Assembly: GCA_019752635.1 (NCBI GenBank)
Contig: JAIELX010000005.1
Location: forward strand, 1 to 64,000
Source of the DNA: Candidatus Obscuribacterales bacterium
Lineage (GTDB): Bacteria; Cyanobacteriota; Vampirovibrionia; Obscuribacterales; Obscuribacteraceae
Length of the DNA stretch: 64,000 bases
Direction of reading: 5' to 3'
Position 1 is the first letter of the stretch. Each line of letters starts with the position of its first letter. The notes beneath the pieces were generated by a model. That model was not told where the DNA came from. It searched no databases and worked only from the letters and a program-made list of their open reading frames with translations. Positions 35,385 through 43,613 of the stretch are shown here, one piece after another. Position numbers and translations under genes: made by a program.

Positions 35385-35702
35385 GGGTAGGCGCGGCCTC
35401 CAGATGAAACCGGGTTAAGTGAATCTGCTGCGAAACGCGGCACCGACTTAACTCTAATTCGGGAACTCAATTCTAGCTTTTTTGGAGAGGGTTAAGTGAA
35501 TGCGGTTGTCAGTCGGACCCTCCTTGCACTGGCCAGAGAATTCGTTTGTCCCGGGACCTTGTGGCTCTTGCTTCCGATAAGCGTGCAGAGTACGTTTGCT
35601 TGGTGAAAGGATTGGTGCGATTCGCTCAAGAATCGTTGACCAGCCAAGTTCGCACTTGCTTCTGATCGTACGATTCACCATCGCGGTCCGTTGGCCCGGG
35701 AG
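35385..35702. other. Intergenic region with a short direct repeat
   Basis: 318 nt without a convincing gene, upstream of the Nudix gene and downstream of the hydrolase gene. The only structure I see is a 13-bp direct repeat, GGGTTAAGTGAAT, at 35412-35424 and 35489-35501, which could be binding sites for a regulator of the nudix-TPR operon. A 75-codon minus-strand frame (35454-35681) has no protein-like features. Confidence 0.4.
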
Positions 35703-36665
35703 CTAACCGCCCGGTTTGCTTAAGACGAAATCGACACCCTTGACATACTCGGACACAGGCGGAACGCCGTGCTGACCTTCTATGGCTTCAAGTCTCACCG
35801 TGTGTCTGGCGGTTTCCAGCTGTCGTCGAATTTCTTCCTGAAAGGAAAAAGGTACTATCCGATCCTGCTTTGCTCCCAGCAAATAGAACCTCATACCGGC
35901 AGGTACACCTTGCAAATTGAAGAGAAAGCTCTTGCGCTTGTAAACGTCGGGAATCATGTCCGGGCGTCCACCGAACGCGCAAATCATTGAAGGGGCAATG
36001 CCTTTGTGAGAGGTCTCATAGTAAAGCTTTGCCAGGTCCCCTGCGCCTTCCATCGCCACAACGCCGGCAATCTTCTCCTGAATGTCTTTCGGCGCCGTCG
36101 CCGCGAACGTCAGCGCCGTGCAGGCACCCATGCTTGTTCCCACCAGCACAATTTTGTTGAATGGAAACTCTTGCTGCACCAGCCGAATGTTTTGGGCGAT
36201 GTCCGAGTAGGCTGCATCGCTACCCCAAGATGCGTCCTTCCGGTAGTTACAGGACAGAATACCGACATAGGGGTCTTTCCTGGAGATAGCGTCAGCGATA
36301 GTCTGTTCGTTCGGAGTGACGAAAGGCTCCAGGTAATTGGAGCCCATGCCGTGAAGGTAGACCACTAGCGGATATTCTTTGGTTCCTGCCAAAAAGGAAG
36401 GCGGTTGAAACGCGTAGGTGTCCATCTGTCCATCTGCATGGCTAGCAAAGGTTCTGCGGAGAATCTTGTCCGAGAGCAGGGCATCGCCGATGACCGTGGA
36501 GCTCCTCATGACTGCGAGCTGTCGCTCAAGGACCACTTTCTCTCGCTTTGCATTGCGGAGGCTGCCTCGCGACCCCAGGAAAAGGATGAAAAAGACTACG
36601 CCGGCGATGTTTAGCAGCACCGACGCAATGAGCAGACCCGCTAACCATTTTACTTTCAGAAGCAA
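35703..36665 (-). CDS. Membrane-anchored alpha/beta hydrolase
   Basis: A 320-aa protein. Residues 8-32 form an N-terminal membrane anchor (LAGLLIASVLLNIAGVVFFI), so the enzyme faces the periplasm. The alpha/beta-hydrolase core has the oxyanion region VVYLHGMGSNY, the nucleophile elbow GTSMGA (serine) and the late histidine in IEGQHGVPP. The order resembles esterase/prolyl-oligopeptidase-like enzymes. The substrate cannot be inferred. The start is a TTG at 36665 (a CTG two codons on has better spacing from GGAGAG). Divergent from the secreted TPR gene with a 74-nt gap. Confidence 0.8.
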   Translation of the reverse strand: MLLKVKWLAGLLIASVLLNIAGVVFFILFLGSRGSLRNAKREKVVLERQLAVMRSSTVIGDALLSDKILRRTFASHADGQMDTYAFQPPSFLAGTKEYPLVVYLHGMGSNYLEPFVTPNEQTIADAISRKDPYVGILSCNYRKDASWGSDAAYSDIAQNIRLVQQEFPFNKIVLVGTSMGACTALTFAATAPKDIQEKIAGVVAMEGAGDLAKLYYETSHKGIAPSMICAFGGRPDMIPDVYKRKSFLFNLQGVPAGMRFYLLGAKQDRIVPFSFQEEIRRQLETARHTVRLEAIEGQHGVPPVSEYVKGVDFVLSKPGG

Positions 36666-36739
36666 ACTCTCCGAAGAAATTTTGGCCGGCTGGTATCTTA
36701 TCGCAGCCGCAGAGGAGGTGTTCGTTGTAAGATTTTTTT

Positions 36740-37459
36740 GTGATGACGGGATTCTTTAAATTGCGCTTTGCTCACCGCTTTGTCGCCTCGCTGGTCGTGG
36801 CCGTAACGTTCGCCCCGTTTGCGGCAGTAGCGCAGACGGGAGCCTCGTCTGCTCCGTCCGCTGTAAGCGGCTCGGCCCAGGAGCGTGCCAAAGTGCTTAA
36901 CATTCAAGGCATACAGTTGCAGTCCCGGGGCGAACTCCAGAATGCCGCCGAGAGCTATCGAAAGGCTATAAGGACTTATCCCGAGGGGGCCGCCGGGCAC
37001 AATAACCTCGCCGTTGTTTTGAAGGACCTCAATCAGTTAGCAGAGGCGGAAAAGGAAGCTCTGATCGCAATCAAATTACGCGCCGGTCGCGGTGATTATT
37101 ACTTCAACCTCGGTTTGATCCAGCAACGATTGAACAAGCAGTCCGAGGCCGAAGTCAGTTTTAGAGAAGCTCTGAAACAAGATACGATGAATGCAGAGAA
37201 TCATTTTCGCCTGGCTCAAACTTTGCTGGCGCAGCAGAAGCCTGCAGATGCTGAGGACGAGATTAAAGTCGGTATTTTGCTCAAGCCTAATGAATCCAAG
37301 TATCATAAGCTTCTTGCCGATTGTTTATTGCAGCAGGCAAAACATGATGCTGCATTATGCGAATATCGCACTACACTAGATCTTAATCCTAGCTCGACTG
37401 ATTCCGGTGACATCAAGAATAAGATCGATTATTTGAAGCAGGTGCTAAAGCTACCCTAG
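36740..37459 (+). CDS. Secreted TPR protein
   Basis: A 239-aa exported protein. The signal peptide spans about 1-32 (FVASLVVAVTFAPFAAVAQT). Five TPR units follow (GIQLQSRGELQNAAESYRKA; GHNNLAVVLKDLNQLAEAEK; YYFNLGLIQQRLNKQSEAEV; HFRLAQTLLAQQKPADAEDE; HKLLADCLLQQAKHDAALCE). GTG at 36740 and ATG at 36743 are both possible starts. It is followed after 21 nt by an AI-2E-family permease. Function: periplasmic protein-protein interaction, partner unknown. Confidence 0.82.
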   Translation: MMTGFFKLRFAHRFVASLVVAVTFAPFAAVAQTGASSAPSAVSGSAQERAKVLNIQGIQLQSRGELQNAAESYRKAIRTYPEGAAGHNNLAVVLKDLNQLAEAEKEALIAIKLRAGRGDYYFNLGLIQQRLNKQSEAEVSFREALKQDTMNAENHFRLAQTLLAQQKPADAEDEIKVGILLKPNESKYHKLLADCLLQQAKHDAALCEYRTTLDLNPSSTDSGDIKNKIDYLKQVLKLP

Positions 37460-37480
37460 CCTGATGCAGTTTCGGAGGCA

Positions 37481-38680
37481 ATGAAGAATCCCGATAGACT
37501 CTTAGTGTTACAGCGCCAGTTGATTGTTCTTTCGCTGACAATCTTGTTGCTGGCAGTGCTGATTTATATCAGCTACTTCTTTGCTGATATTCTACGAATT
37601 TTGGGAATCTCCCTGCTGCTTTCCTATCTGGGTATTGCATTTGTCGATTTCTTGCAGAAGTATCTGCGCGACAGGCGCGCGGCCGTGCTTGTTGTTTTTG
37701 TCGTATTAATCGCGTTCCTGGTTGTGTCCGCACTGCTTGTGGTGCCGGCGGTGGTTGTGCAAATCACGCAGTTGGTACAAACAACGTTCGACAGTTTGCC
37801 CAACATGCTCAACCATCTGACGCAAATGTTAATGCCTCTTGAGACTAAGTTTCGCGCTTATCAAATACCAATCAAAGTTGTCGACATCATGACCAATTTG
37901 ATTGCCGGAATACCGAAGCCCGATCCTTCCGCGATTTTGTTCAGGGTTACCGATGTTGCCATGGGCACCGCTACGTGGCTATTTTACTGGATCAGTATTG
38001 CCGTCGTGACCTTCTATTTTCTGCTGGAAGGCTCAGCGTTGACCGAATCTATGGTCAAACTGTTTCCCAAGCGCAGTCACGATTTTGTCAGAAGGCTTAC
38101 GCGGGATGCGGACCGGAGCCTGCAGTCGTTTTTTAGAGGTCAGATTATTCTTGGTATTGCTTTCGGTATCGTCATGCTGGCGATTTACATGGCCTGCGGC
38201 GTTGAGTATGCCCTGTTGTTAGCCATATTTCTGGGCGCTATGGAAATTATGCCGGTAATCGGTCCTCCGCTTGGCTTTTTCCCTGCAGTGCTCTCCGTGG
38301 CCGTTCATGGTTGCGCCTTACCGGGAAACAAGTTGGTTCAGATTCTAATTCTGACGGCCGTGTTCGCCGTCTTGCAGCAGGCGAAAGATAACGTAATCGC
38401 TCCACGTTACATTGGCAACGTCATCGGTTTGCATCCGATTTTGATCTTCGTTGCCATTATGGTTGGTGCTCGCCTCGACGGTACTTTGGGAATCATATTC
38501 GCCCTGCCGGCAGCCTGCGTGCTCAATGTTGTCTGGTTACATATTCGCGATTATTTGTCGGAAGGCGATGCAGCCGAAATCGCCGCCGAAGCCAAAGTCC
38601 CGCCGGACCTGCCGGTGGAGGCACCGTACGCGTTCGGGTCGCCTGAAGAGGCTGAATCCCCTCCGGTGGAACAGGATTGA
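37481..38680 (+). CDS. AI-2E transporter family (PerM/TqsA-like) permease
   Basis: A 399-aa inner-membrane protein with about eight helices. The pattern is typical: paired helices at about 15-60, a central amphipathic region with repeated hydrophobic/charged residues (QLVQTTFDSLPNMLNHLTQM), and a conserved C-terminal block (FLGAMEIMPVIGPPLGFFPA; DNVIAPRYIGNVIGLHPILI). Family members export autoinducer-2 or act as Na+/H+ exchangers; the family alone does not tell which. The C-terminus is an acidic/proline tail. GGAGG sits just before the ATG. Confidence 0.9.
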   Translation: MKNPDRLLVLQRQLIVLSLTILLLAVLIYISYFFADILRILGISLLLSYLGIAFVDFLQKYLRDRRAAVLVVFVVLIAFLVVSALLVVPAVVVQITQLVQTTFDSLPNMLNHLTQMLMPLETKFRAYQIPIKVVDIMTNLIAGIPKPDPSAILFRVTDVAMGTATWLFYWISIAVVTFYFLLEGSALTESMVKLFPKRSHDFVRRLTRDADRSLQSFFRGQIILGIAFGIVMLAIYMACGVEYALLLAIFLGAMEIMPVIGPPLGFFPAVLSVAVHGCALPGNKLVQILILTAVFAVLQQAKDNVIAPRYIGNVIGLHPILIFVAIMVGARLDGTLGIIFALPAACVLNVVWLHIRDYLSEGDAAEIAAEAKVPPDLPVEAPYAFGSPEEAESPPVEQD

Positions 38681-38696
38681 AATTTCTTTCACTGCG

Positions 38697-39971
38697 TTAT
38701 GCCCCGGAGCGCTCCACTGGCTTTTTCTCGCGGGAGACCGGGGATGCAGCAAGAGGCACTAAAATGATGAAAGTGGTTCCTTCGCCGGCGGTGCTTACCA
38801 CTTCAATTGATGCCTGATGCGCGTCGGCAACGGCTTTCACGATTGCTAACCCGAGTCCGGCTCCGCCTGCCCCTCGTGAGCGTGACTTATCAGCGCGGTA
38901 GAATCGTTCGTAAAGGTGGACCATGTCGCTTTCGTTGATACCAATGCCGGTATCGGCCACGGTCAATCTTGCCTGCAGACCGTCTTTCTTCAGGGAGACA
39001 AAAACTGAGCCTCCCGGCTCGTTGTACTTGATTGCATTGCTGAGAAGATTACTGACGAGCTGACGAAAGGACTCCGGTTCCGCCACTATTTCTAAGGGCT
39101 CGTTCGATGTTATCTCCAATTTGAGACGGCGTGACTCCGCCAGCGGTGTGTACTCCTGAACCTCTTCCTCAACAAGGGTACTGAGACTGAGGACTTGTTT
39201 TGCAAATGCACGCATCGGGTCTTCAACTCGTGCCAGAAACATCAAGTCTTCCGTTAATCCTCTCATTCGCTTACTGGCTGATCTGATCATGTCCGTTTCA
39301 AGTTCCGAAAGATTGTGCTCTTTGTGAACATGTTCGATGGTTTCAATTGCGGCTTCGATAACGGAGAGCGGGGTTTTTAGCTCGTGTCCTGCGTCGGCAA
39401 CGAAACGTCGTAGTAGATCCATTGTCAGTTCGACAGGGCGAAGCGCCATCCCCACAAACAGGTAGCCACCAAATGCCACTAAACCTACCAGCCCGGGAAA
39501 CGCCAGTACGATCGCTGTCGTTAGCTCATTGAGCGAGCGATCGTCGTGCGCGGTTGAGACCTGTACTTGCAAGAATCCACATTGCTTGTCCTGGCGCATG
39601 ATCGGTTGGTAAACGGAGCGAAAATCTCCAGCTTCGTCGGAGACATGTACTCGTCCCTTGGTCAGCACGCCAACTCCGGGAGGTCCATAGCTTTCCAGCA
39701 GCGTTCCTTTCGGATCAAAAATCTGAATGGTAGCGAGCACCGGCAAATTTTCCATGCGGGCAGCTCGATCCCAATCCTTTAGCGAAGGTCGCTCTGAGCT
39801 TGTGGAAACAGCAGGGCGCACCTCAGATAGAAGATCAACCAACAGCGCGTCGGTTGATCGATGCAGTCCTTGCTGAAAGACACCGAGGCTAACTAGCGCT
39901 CCTACCGAGTACAAAACGAGGACCAGGAAGCCGAATGTAACCGACAACCGGACCCGCATTCGTTTAATCAT
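38697..39971 (-). CDS. Sensor histidine kinase
   Basis: A two-helix sensor kinase of 424 aa from the ATG at 39971. It has a first helix (about 8-30), a periplasmic region of about 130 residues with no known domain, and a second helix (about 163-185). The HisKA domain carries the phosphohistidine in DAGHELKTPLSVIE, and the HATPase has NLLSNAIKYNE, DTGIGI and GAGLGLAIVKA. The ATG lies within the last codons of the response regulator gene (8-nt overlap). Classical OmpR-class pair, signal unknown. It is convergent with the AI-2E-type permease, 16 nt apart. Confidence 0.93.
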   Translation of the reverse strand: MIKRMRVRLSVTFGFLVLVLYSVGALVSLGVFQQGLHRSTDALLVDLLSEVRPAVSTSSERPSLKDWDRAARMENLPVLATIQIFDPKGTLLESYGPPGVGVLTKGRVHVSDEAGDFRSVYQPIMRQDKQCGFLQVQVSTAHDDRSLNELTTAIVLAFPGLVGLVAFGGYLFVGMALRPVELTMDLLRRFVADAGHELKTPLSVIEAAIETIEHVHKEHNLSELETDMIRSASKRMRGLTEDLMFLARVEDPMRAFAKQVLSLSTLVEEEVQEYTPLAESRRLKLEITSNEPLEIVAEPESFRQLVSNLLSNAIKYNEPGGSVFVSLKKDGLQARLTVADTGIGINESDMVHLYERFYRADKSRSRGAGGAGLGLAIVKAVADAHQASIEVVSTAGEGTTFIILVPLAASPVSREKKPVERSGA

Positions 39972-40641
39972 CGGTTCCAAGCTTGTATCCTACTCCGTGC
40001 ACTGTAGTGATTATGGAAGGTTTGTCCGCTGCGTCAAGTTTCTTGCGCAAGCGTGTGATGTGACCTCGCACTGTATCGTTTTGCGCCAAACTGTCAGACT
40101 CCCAAACTGCCTGAATGAGATCTTCGCTGCTGAAAACTCTTGCAGGATGCCGAATCAGGAATTCCAACAAGCGAAACTCCTTTGGCATCAAAGAAACTGC
40201 GGCACCAGCTTTTAGTACTTTGTGGTTTTCAATATCAACTTCAATATCGTGAATCCGAAACATGGTGTGTTTTGTAGTTTCAGCTCGGCGCAGATGAGCA
40301 TTTATCCGCATGGCGAGCTCTTTTAGCTCGAACGGTTTTGTGATGTAGTCGTCGGCACCGGCGGAGAAACCCACTTCTTTGTCGGACAATGTATCCTTTG
40401 CAGTCAACATGATGACGCAGCCGTTGCCGCCTGCGGTCCTGTACTTTCTACATAAATCGATCCCGGACATTTCAGGAAGCATCCAATCCAGTACAAGAAC
40501 ATCAAAGCTACTGGCCTTGATCTGGTGCCACGCCGTATTGCCATCGTGAACGACCTCCACCAGATGTCGTTCGCGCGTAAGCCAGCCGGCAATTAGCCGC
40601 GCAAGATCTCGTTCATCTTCAACAATAAGAATTTTGGCCAT
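39964..40641 (-). CDS. OmpR-family response regulator
   Basis: Receiver domain with EDE, phosphoacceptor D52 (VLVLDWMLPEMSG), T in MLTAKDT and K in YITKPFELKE. A winged-helix effector domain follows (about 130-225, ending VHGVGYKLGTDD). I start it at the ATG at 40641, where the receiver begins. A good AGGAGG lies 16 nt upstream, rather far, and an upstream TTG at 40689 would add 16 unlikely residues. It is cotranscribed with the histidine kinase that follows. Confidence 0.93.
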   Translation of the reverse strand: MAKILIVEDERDLARLIAGWLTRERHLVEVVHDGNTAWHQIKASSFDVLVLDWMLPEMSGIDLCRKYRTAGGNGCVIMLTAKDTLSDKEVGFSAGADDYITKPFELKELAMRINAHLRRAETTKHTMFRIHDIEVDIENHKVLKAGAAVSLMPKEFRLLEFLIRHPARVFSSEDLIQAVWESDSLAQNDTVRGHITRLRKKLDAADKPSIITTVHGVGYKLGTDD

Positions 40642-41200
40642 TGAACTGCGATTTTTGCCTCCTGACCATTCTATTTCATCGGAAGACAAATGGGTACTGA
40701 TACCAATTTGTAACCTTGCCTCGCTTTCCGATTTAAGAGATTGTCCGTGAATGTCTTGTGCTCATGGTGCTCATTGCAAAGCAAGTCCGCACTTGATCAC
40801 AAAACATGCACAATTAGTATAGGCAAGCCTTTTGGGCGCTCGCTGAATTGAAATGTCTTCAGTAGCGTGCACGTTTTGCGTTCGCTTCTGACAAATGGCG
40901 CCTTTAGGGCGCCAGCTGTTGTCAGTTTCTATCAAGTTATGACGGAAGAAACCTGCTCGATATCCCCCGTCTGGTGGAATTACGAATGGTGGCATCGGAG
41001 CGATCACAAAACCGACACATATGCTTGTTATGTTGGGTGTATTGGATCTGTGTCCCGCTATTTGCATCCTTTTTTCTGGATGTTCCCCAATTGAAAATCT
41101 CCCGAAACACCGAGCAGAAGGTGTTCGCGGGTATGCGCTTATTTTACGGGTTCTCGTTCAGCAGAGACACCTTGGTACCTCGGATTGGAGTGAATTAGAA
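40642..41200. other. Intergenic region between divergent regulator and SulP gene
   Basis: 559 nt without a convincing gene. It must contain the promoters of the response regulator (minus) and of the SulP gene (plus). The main structure is the inverted repeat at 40889-40924, listed separately. An in-frame extension of the SulP gene to 41021 exists but is not needed, and a 98-codon minus-strand frame (40771-41067) is not protein-like. Confidence 0.4.
40889..40924. repeat. Nested inverted repeat upstream of SulP gene
   Basis: TGGCGCC, five bases, GGCGCCA (40896-40902 and 40908-40914), enclosed by TGACAA and TTGTCA (40889-40894 and 40919-40924). No T run follows. Either a stable RNA hairpin in a leader or a dyad operator. 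Confidence 0.55.
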
Positions 41201-42871
41201 ATGCGTGTTCCGGAATTGGCGCCTGCGAATGGCGTTAGCGGGTTGAGGCATTGGAAGAGTGACTTAGTCGCCGGACTGATTGTCTCGCTGGTGTCAGTAC
41301 CCTTGTCTCTAGGCATCGCAGTCGCGTCAGGCGCTCCGCCGATTACAGGATTGATTTCCTCGATTATCGCCGGTCTCGTATTTCCCTTTCTCGGTGGTTC
41401 GTTCGTCACGATAAGCGGACCGGCCGCCGGTCTGGCTCCTGTGGTGTACGCGTCAATCCTGGACCTTGGTCACGGACACATGGATAGCGGATACAAACTG
41501 GTTTTAGCGGTCATCTGCATAGCAGGACTGCTTCAGGTTGCACTGAGTTATTTGAAGGCTGCACGTCTTGGCTCCATCTTCCCTGCCTCTGCAGTCGAAG
41601 GGATGCTGGCATCAATCGGACTGCTGATCATTGCCAAGCAAATTCCAAACTTCATCGGTCATCCCTTTCGGTCCCATGAATTTTTCGGTGTTGTGTTCGA
41701 AGCTCCCTCCGAGCTCCTCCGACTCGACCCGAAAGTGTTTTTCATCTCCCTGGTTTGTCTTGGTATCCTTGCCTGCTCCGCGATGTTGAAGAAGACTCGC
41801 TTGCGTGTCATCCCGCCACAGCTCATAGCTGTTGGAGTTGGCATAGCCCTTGCCAAACTTCTCAATTTGGACTCGGTAAATTTGATCCATTTACCTCAGA
41901 ACATCTTTAGCGGGATTACGTTGCCCGATTTCTCCGGACTGTTCCATGATCCTTCGATCTGGTGGACTGCGCTGGGATGTGCTGTGACTTTGACATTGGT
42001 TGACGGTTGTGAATCGCTGGCGACTGTTATGGCTATTGATAAGTTGGACCCGTATAGGCGGAAGTCGAATCAGGACAAAACGTTGTTCGCGATGGGTATG
42101 TGTAACATCCTCTCCAGTCTGGCCGGAGGGCTGACCATCATTCCCGGAGGCATTAAGAGCACAACTTGCATCGTTTCCGGTGGTAAGACTCTGTGGGCGA
42201 ATTTTTACAACGCAGTCTTTCTGCTTCTCTATGCATTTCTTGCCCGCGATCTGATCAACTACATTCCGCTTGGGGCACTGGCAGCAGTGCTTATCCACAT
42301 AGGATTCAAACTTTGCGCTCCGCACCGGTGGATCAAAGTCGCCAAGATTGGACCGGAACAGCTAATCATTTATGGCTCGACCGTGCTTGTAACCCTAAGT
42401 ACCGATCTGCTCTGGGGACTTGTTTTCGGCACTATCTTGAAGTTTGTGCTCACGGCATTTTATTCAATGCGAAACAGTTTCGACTTGTATCACGGTCATC
42501 GACCTGTGACTTTCAACTGGGCTTGCAAGGAAGTTTTGCGTCTATTTCAGGATCCGGTATCCACGCAGATCACTTTCAACGGCGTCTACATTGTTCGATT
42601 TGACGGTCCGCTGGTCTGTTTTAACCTCACTCATGTAGTGAATGAATTGAACCGAGTACCGCACAATTGTCACAAAGTTCAGCTGCAGTTCTCACCCGCG
42701 GTAGGTGTGATAGATCACACGAGCACTTGTATGCTTCTGTCCTTCAAGGAAGAGCTTGAGCACCGCGGGCAAGAGGTGGCTCTGGTTGGGTTGGAGAAGA
42801 TGATGACCACCAGTTCGCAAGTAAACAACTGTATGCGACACAGTGTTCATCTGGTCAAGCACGGGCTTTGA
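41201..42871 (+). CDS. SulP-family anion permease with STAS domain
   Basis: A 556-aa inner-membrane transporter of the SLC26/SulP family (sulfate, bicarbonate or other anions, commonly sodium- or proton-coupled). Helices start with SDLVAGLIVSLVSVPLSLGI. FVTISGPAAGLAPVVYASIL is the SulP consensus region, and ALGCAVTLTLVDGCESLATV another conserved helix. A C-terminal STAS domain spans about 455-550 (ITFNGVYIVRFDGPLVCFN; IDHTSTCMLLSFKEELEHRG). The ATG at 41201 has GGAGTG 8-9 nt upstream. It lies next to the ArsR repressor and the Ehr operon, so bicarbonate or formate-related ion supply is possible but unproven. Confidence 0.88.
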   Translation: MRVPELAPANGVSGLRHWKSDLVAGLIVSLVSVPLSLGIAVASGAPPITGLISSIIAGLVFPFLGGSFVTISGPAAGLAPVVYASILDLGHGHMDSGYKLVLAVICIAGLLQVALSYLKAARLGSIFPASAVEGMLASIGLLIIAKQIPNFIGHPFRSHEFFGVVFEAPSELLRLDPKVFFISLVCLGILACSAMLKKTRLRVIPPQLIAVGVGIALAKLLNLDSVNLIHLPQNIFSGITLPDFSGLFHDPSIWWTALGCAVTLTLVDGCESLATVMAIDKLDPYRRKSNQDKTLFAMGMCNILSSLAGGLTIIPGGIKSTTCIVSGGKTLWANFYNAVFLLLYAFLARDLINYIPLGALAAVLIHIGFKLCAPHRWIKVAKIGPEQLIIYGSTVLVTLSTDLLWGLVFGTILKFVLTAFYSMRNSFDLYHGHRPVTFNWACKEVLRLFQDPVSTQITFNGVYIVRFDGPLVCFNLTHVVNELNRVPHNCHKVQLQFSPAVGVIDHTSTCMLLSFKEELEHRGQEVALVGLEKMMTTSSQVNNCMRHSVHLVKHGL

Positions 42872-42905
42872 GGAATCTCTTCCTTCCGTGACCATCACGG
42901 TGTGT

Positions 42906-43223
42906 CTACATTGTCTCCAACATGGTTTTGATATCGATAAGGTGGTTGTTGAATATTGTTTTTGCTACGTCTAAAAGAACGAAGATTGTCGGATCAACGC
43001 AGCTGTAGTAAATATTGCTGCCTTGTTTGCGACCGACTACTATGTTCTTGGAGCGCAGGATTGCAAGCTGCTGCGATACGTTGGCCGGCTCAATCTCCAG
43101 TCGCGCCCGAAGTTCAGAAACCGTAAGTTCACCATTGCGCAGTTCATCTAAAATTCGAATGCGTAATGGACTACCAAGCGCCTTGAAGAATTCTGCCTTA
43201 AACTCGACCACTTTTTGAGTCAT
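42906..43223 (-). CDS. ArsR-family transcriptional repressor
   Basis: A 105-aa winged-helix repressor: FKALGSPLRIRILDELRNG, recognition helix ANVSQQLAILRSKNIV, wing RKQGSNIYYSC. The metal-binding ELCVCD motif of ArsR/SmtB is absent; the only cysteine is in YYSCVDP. The effector is therefore not the classical arsenite/zinc site and could be a redox or sulfur signal. It is transcribed away from the Ehr operon, with a 390-nt region between that holds two perfect palindromes. Convergent with the SulP gene, 34 nt apart. Confidence 0.88.
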   Translation of the reverse strand: MTQKVVEFKAEFFKALGSPLRIRILDELRNGELTVSELRARLEIEPANVSQQLAILRSKNIVVGRKQGSNIYYSCVDPTIFVLLDVAKTIFNNHLIDIKTMLETM

Positions 43224-43302
43224 TTGCCGACCACGATTACTAACATGTTACAGCTGTCTGATTTGAATTCTAGCAAAAGTGTGCACATATTAAAATCAGG
43301 AT

Positions 43303-43338
43303 AGTTAAGCATATTAGAATATCCCTATATGCTTAACT
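43303..43338. promoter_or_regulatory. Palindromic operator candidate, repressor-proximal
   Basis: AGTTAAGCATAT, 12-bp spacer, ATATGCTTAACT: a perfect 12-bp inverted repeat, 80 nt upstream of the ArsR gene. The half-site GCATAT is shared with the operon-proximal palindrome. A typical setting for autoregulation. Confidence 0.65.
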
Positions 43339-43494
43339 GCCCTGGTTCTGTTGAGAACAGCGGCGGTTGTCTGACCGCCAGCTTAGGTCGACTTTGGTAT
43401 TGGCTTGCGGCCACCGCGCCATGTAAATTCATATTTGTTTTGTTGCTCTTGTTGATTCGCAGGCGACTTTTCTGATTCGAAGTGTTAACATAAT

Positions 43495-43520
43495 AGCATA
43501 TGCGGAAGTGCGCATATGCT
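43495..43520. promoter_or_regulatory. Palindromic operator candidate, operon-proximal
   Basis: AGCATATGCG, six bases, CGCATATGCT: a perfect 10-bp inverted repeat 94 nt upstream of the first Ehr gene, directly after an AT-rich CATAAT that could be the -10. A third, single half-site-like GCACATAT is at 43283-43290. The same regulator would control both sides. Confidence 0.65.
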
Positions 43521-43613
43521 TGGCATGGTTGGGGCTAATCATCTAATCGCCAGAGCGGCAAAGTGCTTATTGTGTTTTTTTGAACAATTCGGCAAACTCA
43601 AGGACAAATCAGT

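Noticed and set aside
35454..35681. Minus-strand 75-codon frame between Nudix and hydrolase genes
   Set aside because: No ribosome binding site, no domain-like pattern; the region instead holds a short direct repeat.
40771..41067. Minus-strand 98-codon frame upstream of the SulP gene
   Set aside because: No ribosome binding site or protein-like pattern; overlaps the inverted repeat.
41021..41200. Longer SulP start at 41021
   Set aside because: Would add 60 residues absent from the family; the ATG at 41201 has a good ribosome binding site and begins next to the first helix.
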